Shown here: positions 33,053 through 46,079 of the stretch, piece by piece
Layout: every line of letters starts with the position of its first letter
How positions within the stretch are numbered: the stretch's first letter is position 1
Source: Chrysopilus asiliformis
Lineage: Eukaryota > Arthropoda > Insecta > Diptera > Rhagionidae
DNA: 64,000 nt
Assembly: GCA_964034945.1 (NCBI GenBank)
Contig: OZ035962.1
Span: forward strand, 99,328,784 to 99,392,783
Direction of reading: 5' to 3'
Program-made: the position numbers and the translations under genes
Notes under the pieces: generated by a model
Databases searched by the model: none
Seen by the model: only the letters and a program-made list of their open reading frames with translations
Told to the model about the DNA's origin: nothing

Positions 33053-33674
33053 TCGATATACCGAATCTTCGATTTAAAGTACGGGCTGGACATTATATAG
33101 GTCGTTATATTGGACACCCACTGTAAGTAAATTCGATGTAGAGCGATTTATTATAAAGTGTAGGATGGAAATCGACTATCTTTCGAAAGTTAATAAATAT
33201 GAGGAGGAAATTATCAAAAAGATTTACATTAATAAAAACACAAAACTAGAATCAAACGTTTATCTTAAATATTTTTATCAGAATATTTATCAATGATTGA
33301 GCAGTTTTTGACAAAATGGCACACCGGGGTAAATTTCAAAAATCATTTACGACTAGCAAAATAAACTATAAAAAATTTAATTACCTAAATGGTGAATGTA
33401 AAGTTTTTTCTTGTTTTAAATCATTCAATGTCACTTAAATGTATATTTAACGTTTTTTAAATGAATTCATTTTTATCAAAAATGATGCTTTTTATATCTT
33501 TTTTCTAATATTCAAATCAATATTATATACGTAAACAGTCACTTAATCAATAAGAATTCTCGACTTTTAGGAGCTCAAAACGATGTTCGCTCAAGTATTT
33601 CTGAGAACACTTTAATTGCACTAACGGAGTTTTAATTGGAGGCTTGTGAAATTTTGAATTGAAAATTTGAGTAA

Positions 33675-33827
33675 TGCTGGATTTACACGAATGACAGATA
33701 ATGACAATCTGTCATAAAAGAATGGACAAGTTCATTCTTTTATGAGAGATTGTCATTTTTCTGACAGAAATAATGACAATTTATGACAAAAAGAAATGAC
33801 AAATTTGTCATTCGTGTAAACGCAGCA
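33675..33827. mobile_element. PIF/Harbinger-like foldback MITE
   Basis: TAA at 33672-33674 and 33828-33830 flanks TGCTGGATTTACACGAATGA and its inverse. Nearly the whole 153 bp folds back on itself. Confidence 0.8.
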
Positions 33828-33830
33828 TAA

Positions 33831-34129
33831 TGCTACATTTACACGAATGACAAATTTGTCATTTTTTTCTTGTCATTATGTTAATTCCCGTGTAAATGGC
33901 ATAATTTTTGTAATTTTTTCTGTCAGAAAATGTCAATCTCTCATAAAAGAATGAACTTGTCCATTCTTTTATGCCAGATTGTCATTCGTACAAACGCGAT
34001 ATTAGTTATGACAAAAGTTGGATACTAAAGTTGTCATAACTAATATTGCGTTTGCACGAATGACAATCTGGCATAAAAGAATGGACAAGTTCATTCTAGC
34101 ATAAAAGAATGGACAAGTTCATTGCTAAA
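33831..34129. mobile_element. adjacent foldback MITE, rearranged
   Basis: Starts TGCTACATTTACACGAATGA immediately after the shared TAA, runs through TTAGTTATGACAAAAGTTGG, and folds back through TTGCGTTTGCACGAATGACA, ending in a short duplication of GCATAAAAGAATGGACAAGT. The right terminus is lost. Confidence 0.7.
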
Positions 34130-36536
34130 AAATCGATAATTAGCGTGATATATTTAATGGACAGCCACGAACTGTGAAATCGCGATAGATACAATGAGAT
34201 GGTTTCTTTTTTAATTTCGCAATAATAATTTTTGTAAATATGACTACATAACTGAAATGCTGTATTTCTATTATCAGCAGACAAAGAAACATCAGACAAT
34301 ATCATTGGTGTATTCAGTATATCGTTATAACTGGTTTCTACTGTAGTTGCACATTGAAGGTGAATTGAATTTTAACAAATTTGAAAGCTATAAGCATTGA
34401 ATTTGCATACGATTCCTTAATTGCTTTTCGTTTTTGGGTATCTTGTCAATCGCAGATATTTATTTAACATCAAAAATGATTGTCGGATAGAATGGTTGAA
34501 AATTTCCAAATCTCCAATTAAATGCATTGGAAGCGAAATTTTAAAAATATTCACGTTCGAATAAATAAATACTTGATGAATACTTTAGTAGACATCGTTG
34601 AATGCTTTTGAATGCTATAGAATCAAAGGTAAAATTGAAAAAAAAAACATTCAAAATTGTACACATATTTTATGCTATTGTTGTTAAATATATGTCCACA
34701 AATCCATCTGACCGAGCGCACTTTAGTGAACAAACATATAATATCAATATGAATCCGTTTTAGAATTTTAAAAGTGCACCATATGTGAATTTTCTTCCAC
34801 AAATCGATATCGCTGTACCCGTTCCTATATCCGCCGGACATTACCATAGGCCCCGAATGCAAATTTGAGAGTATTGTTTGCACTGTTATGGCATGCATTA
34901 TTTTTCAAAGAAAAATGTATAATAATAGAAACGGAAGGAAAACGAGAAAATCAATTTGAATGCTAATTCAATGTGGAAAACAAAAAATTTCGCCAAATTT
35001 AACCAAAAAGAAAAAAAAAAACATAACATAGTCTAAGTTGATTAAAAATATATATAAACGATTAAAGCGGATTTAAATTAACGATTTTTATAAAATTTAA
35101 AAACGATGAATTATTTAGAATGCGGATAAAAAAAAACTCTTTTTTATTCCCTTTAAGAATCCTTGATTTCGTCCTAATTTGTTTATTTTTTTTTTCTAAA
35201 GTAATTTAATTTTTGTAGATTTTTGTAGTAAAATTATATACACATACGTTCGTTGTTTAATTGCAAGAATATAAGTTAAATGAAAATTTGAGTAAATGTA
35301 AAGTAATTCTTTTTTGGGTTTTCGTTGGGGTTTGTTTTGTAACAAATTTATAGACCCAACACAATTACAAAATAACCGACATATGGAAAAAATACAAATA
35401 AATGAAAATTTATAAGGATAACATTTTTTGATACAACAAATATAAAGAATTTAATAAAGACTGATGGTTGATATAGAATTTGCTTTTATACAACTTCATT
35501 TCCTGTTTTTTTGTTTGTAATTTTTTTATTCAAATTCACTATATTATTTAAATCAGTGTTTCCCAACATTTTTCGCTCGTGTATTCTCTAGCCAGCTAAT
35601 TTTTTAAGAAAACAAAGTTTTTATAATTAATGCAAGAATCTTGTTGCTTAAAAAAAGCAAATCAAATATCAAAACACTTTTAGATTTACAACTGAAATAG
35701 CTATCAATTAATTAATAGCAATTAAGATAGCTATTTGTTAAAAAAACGATTTGACAGTACCCCCTGGACCCATTCCGCGTGGTATCCCTGGGGGAAACAT
35801 TGATTTAAACATGTTTGAATTAAACACGCCATTAAATTTTTGAGCTTTATTTAAATTTCATAAAGAAATGAATGCATGAATGATTTTCAATGCATATAAA
35901 GTATGTTGAATCCTAAATATGTTTGCTTTTAATCCGTAGTAAAATGTACCTTTACAAATTCCATCCAAATAGTGAACACATCTGATTTGCAGTATGAATA
36001 TTTTGAATAACAAAAAAAAATCAAAAATCACTAGATTTTATTGGAATGCTAATAGAATACAAATCTTTGAATATGAAATCAGTATCGACTTTAGTGCTAA
36101 TACCTTAACACTCTTGGTGAATGTACGCGAATCAATTTGTGATGCATGTTTGCAATCCACATTCTTGCCAAAAATGCCTGAGTTGTGTTAATTACTTCTA
36201 CTTCATTTGTAGTTAATTAAATTGGTTATCTGAAATGGTATGCCATTCAAAAAAAAAACACTTTACAAGATTCTGTTTTGTATACGGCAATTTTCAGCAG
36301 CTTCAGGAGTGGTTGTTGCCAAGCAATTTTCAAATTCAAAAATGAGTCCGGTATCCGGTTCCTAACATGACGGGTACTGCTTCCAGATAATCGCGGTATT
36401 CAACAATCCTAGAACCTACTAGATATGATCTTCAGCAAATTTGTGTTCTGCCCAAATTTTGAGCGGCAAACTCTGAAAGTCGATAGAATTAAACCCGATG
36501 TGTTTTCGCGTTTGAACACTCAGTCAACACGCACCA

Positions 36537-36807
36537 CACTCAGAAAAATGTCCAGGTCAACTTTTTGTCAGGTTAACTCTGACCTTACAGAGGTTTCTGT
36601 AAGCCAGCTAGAGGTCAGAGTTAACCTATCTAAGGTCAACTCGTGCAGCTCCCAATGCCCTACTTCACCTGCTGGTGGCTGAATTTCAGAATTTCTCCGA
36701 CCACAGGTCAACTCAGTTTTACTTGCCCACATGCAGTCGACGCGCGCCTGCCCGAGGCCAATTACGCCGTATGTAGGTCGTCGAGTTAGCCTCCATTTTT
36801 CTGAGTG
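36537..36807. mobile_element. CACTCAG-ended MITE, copy 2 (opposite orientation)
   Basis: The same element as 7549-7820, inverted, with only a few differences over 271 bp. It is flanked by CA on both sides, which is TG in element orientation. Confidence 0.85.
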
Positions 36808-38524
36808 CATAATTGGATATCTTCGCTACAAAGTCAAACACAGAATTGACATCACAAAGCATTCGCCAAGAGTGTGAACGTAGCATAAGGTGTTTATGTT
36901 TGCGGTACTTGACAAAAATATCAAGATTTTTTTTTATGGAGAAGGGTTTATCTTTCACGCATGAAAACTTTTGCAATATCTTTTATTCGAATATGTTTGA
37001 ATTTTGAAAATCTTTAAATATTTACTGATATGCTGACCAATCTTTATTTAATATAATTTTTTGGTTTTTATTAAAAAAATATTTGCTTTTGCCCTTATCT
37101 TGAATATAAAAAGGTACTTAGTTCAAAGTAAAATTGTAAAGAAAATTTATGCATTCAGGAAATAAGAAGTTAACATATTAAAACATTTAATTGAATTTAA
37201 TGCTCAATGAATTTAATAAAAGCAATTTTTTATGCTCATTTGATTGATGCAACGATAATCTCAACGTGGAAAGTGGTTTAACTGTGAAATATTCCTAATT
37301 TCATCAATCATATTTAAATGCCATTTGCAAATCGCCTTTCTTAAATAAAAACCGCGATATCAAAAATGGCGTTCTCTGTAAATTGTTAAGAGAATTAGTG
37401 AATTTATGATTTTTTTTTAATTATGAAAATATTCGAAGTCAAAATTCAAATTTTTGTTATAACAAATGGATTAAACGTTTTTTCAAAAGGGATTTTTTAT
37501 AATATTTCTTATTTTTTTTTAAGTTCAAAATTATTACTTTAATTATCGATTGAAAAATTTAATTTCTGTAAATGTTTGTTTTATTTTGTTTATAATTGCC
37601 GATTGTTGGCAATAAGAATCAAGTCAATATTATGTAATTTTAGGTTGTATTTAAAATTTGTTAATAACAAAGTAACTTTTTTTGCGGACGTTGTATTTTG
37701 TCTAGTTTTTTTAACGAGATCGCCATCACTCCTTATCATAACACAGAAATGCGTATACGCCGGAAGATCAATCTAACCGAACGATTAAATTTCATTCATT
37801 ATATGAATACTATACTAACAAAATACTAACAAAACTTTTAGTTACCGTTTACTAGAAACATGGGAAGGGTAACTAAAAATAATATTAATTGTTCAAATTT
37901 AAATTTTCTCTGTTCAATTTTTAAACATGTTTTCTGTTTTATTGTCAAAAAGAGTATTAGAATGGTTTTGCGGCGCAAACGCACTCATAATCGAATTTTT
38001 AACCAAATTATTAGTATAACAATTTTTCATTGCATTTTATAATATTAAAGGTAAAATATAATACTATATACACAAACATTTTAAAACGTAATATTGCGTA
38101 GATCTATCACTTTAAGCTGATATAGTGAAACAAAAACATCGGTAAAAGCAAAAAAAAAAAAAATAATCGAAATATAATTAAAATAAATCCTTATGAAAAA
38201 AGTTAATTACTAAATGCAGAGCTGAATTACATACGAATTATTTCCTATTTTAAACTGCCATCATATTTGTAAGAATTTTTTAGATCTTTATGTTGAATTG
38301 AAAGACAATTTATTAAGTTAAAATTTAATAAAATAAGTTTAGTATAGGATGCAACATTTTTTTTTTGATATATTAATTTTTGTTTTGACTTTTTAAAATG
38401 TGGATAACTTATTTCAAAGTTTTTTTTAACAAAATATTTCGTAGCAATTGCTACACTTATATAATAAATAAATACGAGATAACATAATACACAGTATTAG
38501 CTAATGTGTTTCTAATACGTAGTC

Positions 38525-39032
38525 TACACAAAGAATTTTTTCATTCGCTTCGGCCAAGTGAGGGTGAGATGCCGCCGCCGTGAGGGGGAAAAGCAAATAA
38601 GGCGAACGTAGTTTAAATCCAATTAAAACTTCCATTCGAAATTTGGTTTGTGTTTTGGTTGCATTGAAATTTGCGCGGCTTTTTTTTCAAATATAATTTT
38701 CTTTTGTAATTTTCGGGTTATAGATTATTATTGAAATTTTTTTTCTATTAAAGTACCAGATGTTTTATGAATACAATGAAATTAAATCTAAATGGAAACA
38801 ATAAAAAACTTGGCTTGTTTAAAAAAATGATTTCAGTTGAGATTTTACTTTTATTTATCTTGCATGTAATACAAAAAGAAAGCTTTTTAAAAAACCGTGA
38901 ACTTGAATTTTAATGTTTTTTGAATACCACTCTTAAAACGGCGAAAGAATAAGCGAATGAAGGGAAGCGAAGCATGGGAATGTAGCAGAAAAAGAACGAA
39001 TGAAAAAAGTCTTTGTGTTGACACCGTCAAAG
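38525..39032. mobile_element. MITE-like element related to 5889-6160
   Basis: Ends ACACAAAGAATTTTTTCATTCG and its inverse (CGAATGAAAAAAGTCTTTGTG) bracket about 500 bases. The segment CGGCCAAGTGAGGGTG next to the left end is shared with the element at 5889-6160. Boundaries are approximate. Confidence 0.6.
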
Positions 39033-39762
39033 CAACAAAAACACTTTAAATCAGAAAACATAAATCTACTAACATGAAATTTATTATAATATTATTAAGT
39101 AGTGTGAAACGTTGTAACAATCTAAAGATTATACTTGTAAATGTAGAGAATGAGATCGAAAAACAAACATTAAAATAATCGTGTTGGATAAAATGTGAAC
39201 GTGTTAACATTAAATAAAAATACAATTAATTGTAATTGAGTATGCGTAACAAATATGATAATAACAATTAATGAAAAAAAAAATATAATGATGAAAATGA
39301 TTCAAAGAAAATGCCAATTGTGTCTCCCCTGATATGTGTAAGTTGCCAATGCAATGGAATAACACATTTAAAATAAACAATAGTTATAGTTTACACAGAA
39401 TATTGCAACATTATAACAACTAGTATTACATCATTATAATTCTTATTATTAAAGCAGATTTACATAGACGGGACAAAAAAAATATACATTCAGTGTTACA
39501 GTTACACTAATTGAAAATTAATAATGAATTTAATTAACAACAGAAATATTTCGGTTGCTTAATAATATTACAGTACTTCTCTATAATGAATTTTTGAGAT
39601 TTCATTGACAAAAATAAAAAAATAAAGATGAATTCAAACATACACACAAATAGATATCATTCACTAAATAAAAATGAATTTTAAACTAAAATTATTGTGT
39701 TTTATTTGACTTTTATTATATATAGTAGTATCTCAACACCTTGATTGGGGTTATCGAAATAC

Positions 39763-39826
39763 AGTGCAACCTTGTTAGTCCGGACCTCCAGTAATCCGAA
39801 TTATTCAATAATTCGGACAAGTTAAT
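39763..39826 (+). mobile_element. single end of a mariner/pogo-like element
   Basis: TA then CAGTGCAACCTTGTTAGTCC followed by GGAC, with the small foldback CCGAATTATTC-AATAATTCGG at about 39796-39816, typical of pogo-like ends. No matching right end found. Confidence 0.4.
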
Positions 39827-40338
39827 TCATTGCATTATGCATATTGTAATCCGGATTTGAACTATTTTGGTAATCCGGATTCACAGAATGACAGTAATTT
39901 TGTAGGTATTTCTGGCCAAGGAAAATATACAGGGGGTTTCACACCCCATTTTAGAGCTATTTTGAGCCCACAGGGTGATTCTTCAGTAGGCATCTGTCAT
40001 CCCTGTCTCTGGCATTGCATTTGGTTATTCATGTGATTTCGAAGTATTTCAAAATGCCACCGAAAGTGGCATTTTGCTTTTTAGTACTTTTTAAAAGTTT
40101 GTTTTAGGAAAAATATTTTTTTTATTTTTATCACATAAATACATTCACAAATCAGAACTTCCAGCCAGAAAATAGTGATTGTTTTTTAAAGGGAACTATA
40201 AATAAATCCCCGCGTTAGCAAAAAAAAAAAACCCTGGTGGAACCCTTAATGAATCATAAGGTCCTTACATTTGAGTAAATTTTTTAACGGTTTCTATTCA
40301 AATATGTTTACATTATAAACGCTTGTCAACAACTCGTT

Positions 40339-40473
40339 ATTCGAATGAAATGAACATTTGTTTTGTTTTAGCTTTGCCTTTATCAGTCGTGAAAGTTTTT
40401 TCTGTTAAACCTGAATTAGGTCCAGTGCAACTGTGGCACTGTGTTATCACCGTGAAGGTTCATGTTTGTTTCG
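40339..40473 (+). repeat. third copy of the hairpin arm sequence
   Basis: From GAATGAAATGAACATTTG to GGTTCATGTTTG this matches 40690-40824 with only the first bases differing, then diverges. Confidence 0.85.
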
Positions 40474-40651
40474 GGCTCAGGGGAGTGACGAAGCCCTCGT
40501 CAGACAGAGTAGTGTCAACTCCTCCTGCTCTCTATTACAGAAATTGTTTATTGGATGGATCATAGGAACTTACAAGAAGTTTATATATTCACCATCTGAT
40601 TTAATTCGGCTTGTGCGAATTATTTTAGAAATCTCCGGCTCGAGAACTTTA

Positions 40652-41004
40652 TTGTGGATTTTTGCATTGACAATGCAAATGGTTTTCGACTGTGATTCAA
40701 ATGAAATGAACATTTGTTTTGTTTTAGCTTTGCCTTTATCAGTCGTGAAAGTTTTTTCTGTTAAACCTGAATTAGGTCCAGTGCAACTGTGGCACTGTGT
40801 TATCACCGTGAAGGTTCATGTTTGTCATGTTCAAACATGAACCTTCACGGTGATAACACAGTGCCACAGTTGCACTGGACCTAATTCAGGTTTAACAGAA
40901 AAAACTTTCACGACTGATAAAGGCAAAGCTAAAACAAAACAAATGTTCATTTCATTTGAATCACAGTCGAAAACCATTTGCATTGTCAATGCAAAAATCC
41001 ACAA
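40652..41004. repeat. near-perfect inverted repeat, 173-bp arms, 7-base spacer
   Basis: Left arm 40652-40824 and right arm 40832-41004 appear fully complementary on reading; both strands give the same translated frame. The inner 148 bases of the left arm recur as a third, direct copy at about 40339-40473. A 14-bp direct repeat ACAACTCGTTATTC lies at 40329-40342 and 41001-41014. Transcribed from either side it would form a long hairpin. Confidence 0.9.
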
Positions 41005-41870
41005 CTCGTTATTCATTTTATATTACAATAATTTTAGACAGGCTCCTAAGAAATTTTTAAATTTTAAATTTCAATTTCAAAAATAGTAAAAATTGATAAT
41101 TTTTATAAGAAGTTTTACTACTTAGTAATAACATTTACTATTTTTTAGTTATATCGAGTATTTTTTCAATTGAACTTAATTATTTTGCCCTTGAAATAAA
41201 CCGTTTCAGTGATAGGCCCGATTTTTTATTACAGAGTAGTTAGATTTACTATTTTTTTCTCTGCGTGTGGTGAATAAGGGTTTCGAAACTTGTTTGAGAC
41301 GAACACTAGACCTTGAACTGCGAAATGATGTTTCTGTGAATCATCAAAAAATTGAAACTTGTGTAGTGCACATCAAAGCATGTTTTCACGAGTTTTTTTT
41401 ATCTTCAGAAAAGAAACTTTATAACTAGATTTTGAGTCCAAATGTGGTTCATAATAGGATCAAATATGCACTTCGTTTGTACAAACGGCAATCAATCAAT
41501 AAAGTTTGCGATATACATCTAATTGGCGAACGGATGTACCCGTAATAGTATTTGCCTATGTACCATCCTGTGTATCTAAGCAATTAAATTTCTAGCTAAT
41601 TGACTAAGTTTGATGTCAAAAAAATGGCAAGCTTGAGTTTTTTTTTGATGATAGTGTTCAAAAATAAAAAAAATGAATGGTTTATCGTGTTATGACTTTG
41701 AATTAAATTGAAGTTATAAATATAAAAAAATGCTTGTTTTTATAACTGAAGTAGTCATGAAGTACCCCAGAACATTTTTCAACGAAATTGCGAAGAAACC
41801 AAAATCAGAATTGGTTACAAAAACTAGGCGTCTTCGGCAAGAGTGTGGTGGGTGTGGTGGCATTATCATA

Positions 41871-42926
41871 TCATACTAATATATAAACATAACAAAAGCT
41901 ATAATTGCCAATCTGGCAATCATTGGAGACCCGTATGGTGATATTCGTATCAAAATTCGAACAGTTATACCAAAATTAAAATTTGAAGTCAAACTTTCCA
42001 ATAAGATTTTTTAAAATTTATTCCAATCGGATTTTGATGTATGGGAGTTTTATGTAGAATCATATCCTAAATAACCCTTGTTCTTGGACTTTTTTGATAA
42101 GATGCACCGTTTTTGAGATATTCACAAAAAACGATTTCGTTCGTATGGGGGGTACCCCCCCTAATGGTCCATTTTTGCCCATTAACGAACTTAGCCTCGC
42201 ATTTTACGAAAAACGGATCTGTGCAAACTTTCAAGTCTCTAGCTCAATCCGTGCGCCCGCAATCCGCGCCACAGACAGACGGACAGACAGACAGACAGAC
42301 GGACGGACAGACGGACGGACATGCTAAATTCAATATTTTTATCATTCTAAACACACTGGTGTAATTCATTTTTTTGTGCGATGACGGGATCTTGGCGTTA
42401 CAAACGGTAAGGCAAAGTTAATATACCCTTTGGTTTCACCATACGGGTATAAAAAATGAGTTGGTTTCTGTGTGTCTGCCTGTGTGTTCCACTTTCACGC
42501 AAAAACGGCTGAACCGATTGACTTGAAATTTGGCATCAGTGTCTGTGGTAGGTCTGGTTCCAACATAGGCATACGGAAAAGCTGCGCGAGGAGTGGAGGG
42601 AGTAAGGGAAGGGGGTAAAGTGATTCCGAAACTCAGTTGTTGCGCTATGTTACTCTTTCGCGGGGAAACTACTGAACCGATTGGTCTGAAATTTGGCATA
42701 GATATTCGTCGGGGGTCAAGCCCCAACATAGACCCATTAAAAAGTAGCCCGAGAAGTGTGGAGAGTAAGGGGAGAGGGGAAAGTGAATCCGAATGCTGCA
42801 ATATTAATTTTTGATAACCATTTTCCGAGAAGAAAAAACTTTAAAGAAAAGCAAAGACCGCCCTACTCTAAGCTACCTAATTTCCAGTCACGCTTTTAGC
42901 CGGGCGAAGCCGGGTCCAAATTCTAG
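41871..42926 (+). mobile_element. Helitron-like element interrupted by a DINE-1-like element
   Basis: A^TCATACTAATATATA begins at 41871. The same family resumes at about 42452 (AAAAATGAGTTGG) and ends TTCTAG^T at 42926 after the GCCGGGCGAAGCCGGG hairpin region. The inserted 562 bases are a complete DINE-1-like unit. It has one internal 160-bp unit, not eight. Confidence 0.85.
41886..42447 (+). mobile_element. DINE-1/Helentron-like element (HINE), near-complete
   Basis: A non-autonomous unit with the DINE-1 plan: subterminal inverted repeats ACCCGTATGGTGA (41929-41941) and TCACCATACGGGT (42436-42448), a stem-loop ATTGCCA-ATC-TGGCAAT (41904-41920) near one end, and a central CAGA/CGGA microsatellite (about 42272-42321). 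It has no coding capacity. It split the Helitron-like element at 41871-42926. Confidence 0.78.
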
Positions 42927-43761
42927 TAAAAAATATAAATAATTTAAGTTTCGTTAAAGTTGATAAAAATCCTCTTCGCAGGAGGCAATGTTTACATAGC
43001 GTATAAATAAATATACGTTTTGCTGGAAGACAAAATTCTACATTATTTTTCTGTTCTATTAAAGTCAATTCTAAAGGGTAAATATTCTTATCTTGTAGTA
43101 AAATTTAAAAACCGTAAACATTGAAAAACGTTAATGACATTTAATGAGAAAGTCATTTATATAAAAAAAAATTTAAGAGATAATTTACGGTTATAATTGG
43201 ACTTTTCTATGAAGTCGGAAATTGCATTGCATTTATCTCAATGATAATTGAGTATGTGGTTTTCTTAAAGGAATTTAATGATTGCATTGTGTAATTAATG
43301 GTATACGACCTTACGAAAATTGTGTAATTAGAATGACATCAAAGAATTTCTGTAGGCGTATATTCATTCGATTAAATGCTGATGAGGGCTTCTAAAGAAT
43401 ATGAGCATCATTTTCTTATTAAGGTAATTTTGTGGAATTTCAACAAAAAAATTTACATAATGATAGAAGTATAAGATCAACTTTTATCAGAATCGATTTG
43501 AACGCGGTTTTTTGAATTCGAAAGGTGTTTTCGAATTATAGAACCCAATTGAATGTGATTTTGAAGAAGTCATGTAATCAAAATCGAATTGGAGCCAAGA
43601 TTTATACAAATCGACTCCAATCCGATTTTGATGGACCGGAAAATTATGTAGAATCACATTTTCAAAACATTTTTTTTTTAAATTGTTTTTGAAAAAAATA
43701 ATTGTTTTAAAAGAAATTGATGAAGGTTAATTTTTTCCCGATTTTGGACAAGGTTTAGTCC

Positions 43762-44243
43762 ATGATCTGGCAATACTAGAACGTCAGTCAAGGTTTACAT
43801 TTTTTATTTTTAAGGTTTTTTTAGGTTTACATGCCACACAGCTGGTCAAACAATTGATCTATTGAAGGAGAAGTTCGGTAATCTCGAGAAATGGTCCGGT
43901 CGAATGGCCACCTCGTTCATGCGATTTAACGCCGTTGGATTTCTTTTTATGGGGTTATGTTAAGTCGTTGGTTTATGCCAACAAGCCAACAACGTTAGAG
44001 GAGCTCAGGAACAATATCGAACGCGAAATTGCCAACGTTCCGGCCGATATGTGTGGAAGAGTGGTGGAAAATTGGCTCCAAAGAATCAATCAGCAAACGT
44101 GCTCGCGGTGGCCATATGAACGACATCGAATTTCATACTTAAATGTAACATGTCCACTACACCTGGAATAAATTTCAGCCCGATATCTCAATTATTCTGT
44201 GTTTTATTTAAATACAAAATTGTTATGTCCTTATTGAAAGACC
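43762..44243 (+). mobile_element. mariner-type deletion derivative, copy 2, left end lost
   Basis: Nearly identical to 31540-32013 including the internal junction, but the left inverted end and the ATG are missing; a short insertion (TTTTTATTTTTAAGGTTTTT region, about 43800-43825) replaces them. The right inverted end is present, with one base changed (GACCGG for GACCCG). Confidence 0.8.
43882..44171 (+). pseudogene. C-terminal fragment of a mariner-type transposase
   Basis: Reads GPVEWPPRSCDLTPLDFFLW onward, then the same C-terminal residues as the copy at 31579-31942; here the first residue is the usual Gly where copy 1 has Asp. No N-terminal frame is intact. Confidence 0.78.
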
Positions 44244-44399
44244 GGATATTTAATTTTTTACCAATTTAAAAAAGAAAATCTCAATTTTCCTGGACCCATC
44301 AAAATTATTTCAAGTTTTTACATATCAAGATGGTAGCCGACACCAATAAAACTTTAGAAATAACTGAAAAATATATCTCTCAAATAGCAAAGTCTTTTG

Positions 44400-44590
44400 G
44401 GTGTTAAACGGAGAGAAATAATAGTACAGATTCTTACAACAAATAAGAATATAAGAGACAAAAAGATTTTTTGGTGATGAAAAAATAGGGACTTTTCTCA
44501 AAAGTTATAGAAATAATTCCCTATTTTTAGGGAATCATCGCAGAAGAGTCTCGTATATTCCTATTTGAATTTATCTCCGTGTACCTCTTT
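44400..44590 (+). repeat. dispersed repeat with TTCCCTA-TTTT-TAGGGAA hairpin, copy 1
   Basis: Shares AATATAAGAGAC, the TTCCCTATTTTTAGGGAATC hairpin and GAAGAGTCTCGTATATTC with the inverted copy at 62610-62765. Confidence 0.6.
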
Positions 44591-45847
44591 TAGTTTTACT
44601 GGTTTTGTCCATTTTATTCATTGTGAATTACTGACCCGTCGTCTTACTCAACTTTATAAAAAGATGTCATCTCACTGCTAGGCTTTTTTAAATAACGGAG
44701 AAAAGACCTATTTTGAAACGGCTTTTCAAATACAATTCGTTAAATCTGTGAGTGTATTTAAAATCTAATTATGAGGCGGCAGGTAAAGTCAGGAACGATG
44801 CCATTGACATGATTTTTCATTTTCACTTCTATTTTTAAACCATTCTTGAACCATTCTGAAAATTGTCTTTTGAGGTATCAATTAGAGAAAATGACATCAC
44901 AAACAGAGCCTATGAACTGAAAATTTAAATATCAAAGGGTTTTTAATAAATTCTCAAAATAAACTTGAAATATAAAGCTAGATACAGGTGAGTATGATGT
45001 ATTATTTAGTTGATACGATGATGTCCCTGGTTTTTCAATTAAGACAAAATTCGCCTTGCAACTTTTAGAATTTTATTAAATTTTATTTTCCAATTTTTAG
45101 ACGATAAAAGCGACAAGAATTTTCCATAAAACAAACTGTTGTGGTATTCAAAGAGAATTCTTTTTTCAACGTGGGCGATTGAAGGATTAGTCGCATGTCA
45201 GTTTTAATATTGGTTTTCTGACTGCTTAATTTTGGTCGTTCTACTAAATTATTCAAGAACTTGAAAAAAAAAAAATGATTTCCCGACATTATCGTCGTCA
45301 AAATTAACGAGCTGAACGAAATTTTGAATGACATTTTCCTATTAACTGAAAATATTAACTGAAAATTTTATATTTTTTTACGAAATGATGGACAACTTTA
45401 TTAATTTCAGCAAATGTGTGGTTATTTAATGCCTGGTAGAAGATTTGTGCAAAATATTTATTAAGCTCTCACTTGTGAACATTATGTTAAATTGTGGGGT
45501 TTATCGTAAAGTATTTTTCAGTGGATAAAATGTGAGTATAAACAAAAAACTTTTTATTCAATAGTCTTCAATAGTAATTCAATAAATTACTTGAAGTAAT
45601 TTTGATTCAATGGTATTTATAAAAGATCATAGTATTCCAATTAAAATTTTTTTGAAGCTGGTTTTCACAAATTTTTTTATACTATGCTCTCTTGTCGAGA
45701 AAATGACTAAAAACTTCTTCATTTTCATTGTGGGGGGGGAGGGTCAAGGATGTCCAGTTAACCAACTTACTCACCTTTTATGAAAAAACAGCTTTGGCAA
45801 ATTTCAAGTCTTTCTAATTGACACGCGCTTGATCAACATTTAAAATA

Positions 45848-46079
45848 CAGTAATCCCTCCAACTGTGCGGTAGATATGTTCCACAAAAAGAGCACGCAAA
45901 CCGAAACCTCGCACTGTGAACCCTACTTTGTACGAAATTTTGGGGTTAGGAACATGTTTTTTTAAACGAAAATTATAAAAAAAACCGGGCAGCTGCGAAA
46001 TTTTTACCACGTAGTTCGAAATTTTGGTATTAAAAACTTAACCGCGCAGTTAGAAACCGCGCAGTTGGAGGGATTACTG
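45848..46079. mobile_element. mariner-like MITE, 232 bp
   Basis: TA at 45846-45847 and 46080-46081 flanks CAGTAATCCCTCCAACTG and its exact inverse. Inside, GCAAACCGAAACC and CCGCGCAGTTAGAAACC echo the ends. Confidence 0.88.

Noticed and set aside
40323..41086. Three overlapping frames of about 60-135 residues
   Set aside because: They are the same sequence read from inverted and direct copies of the hairpin arm; no protein family recognised.
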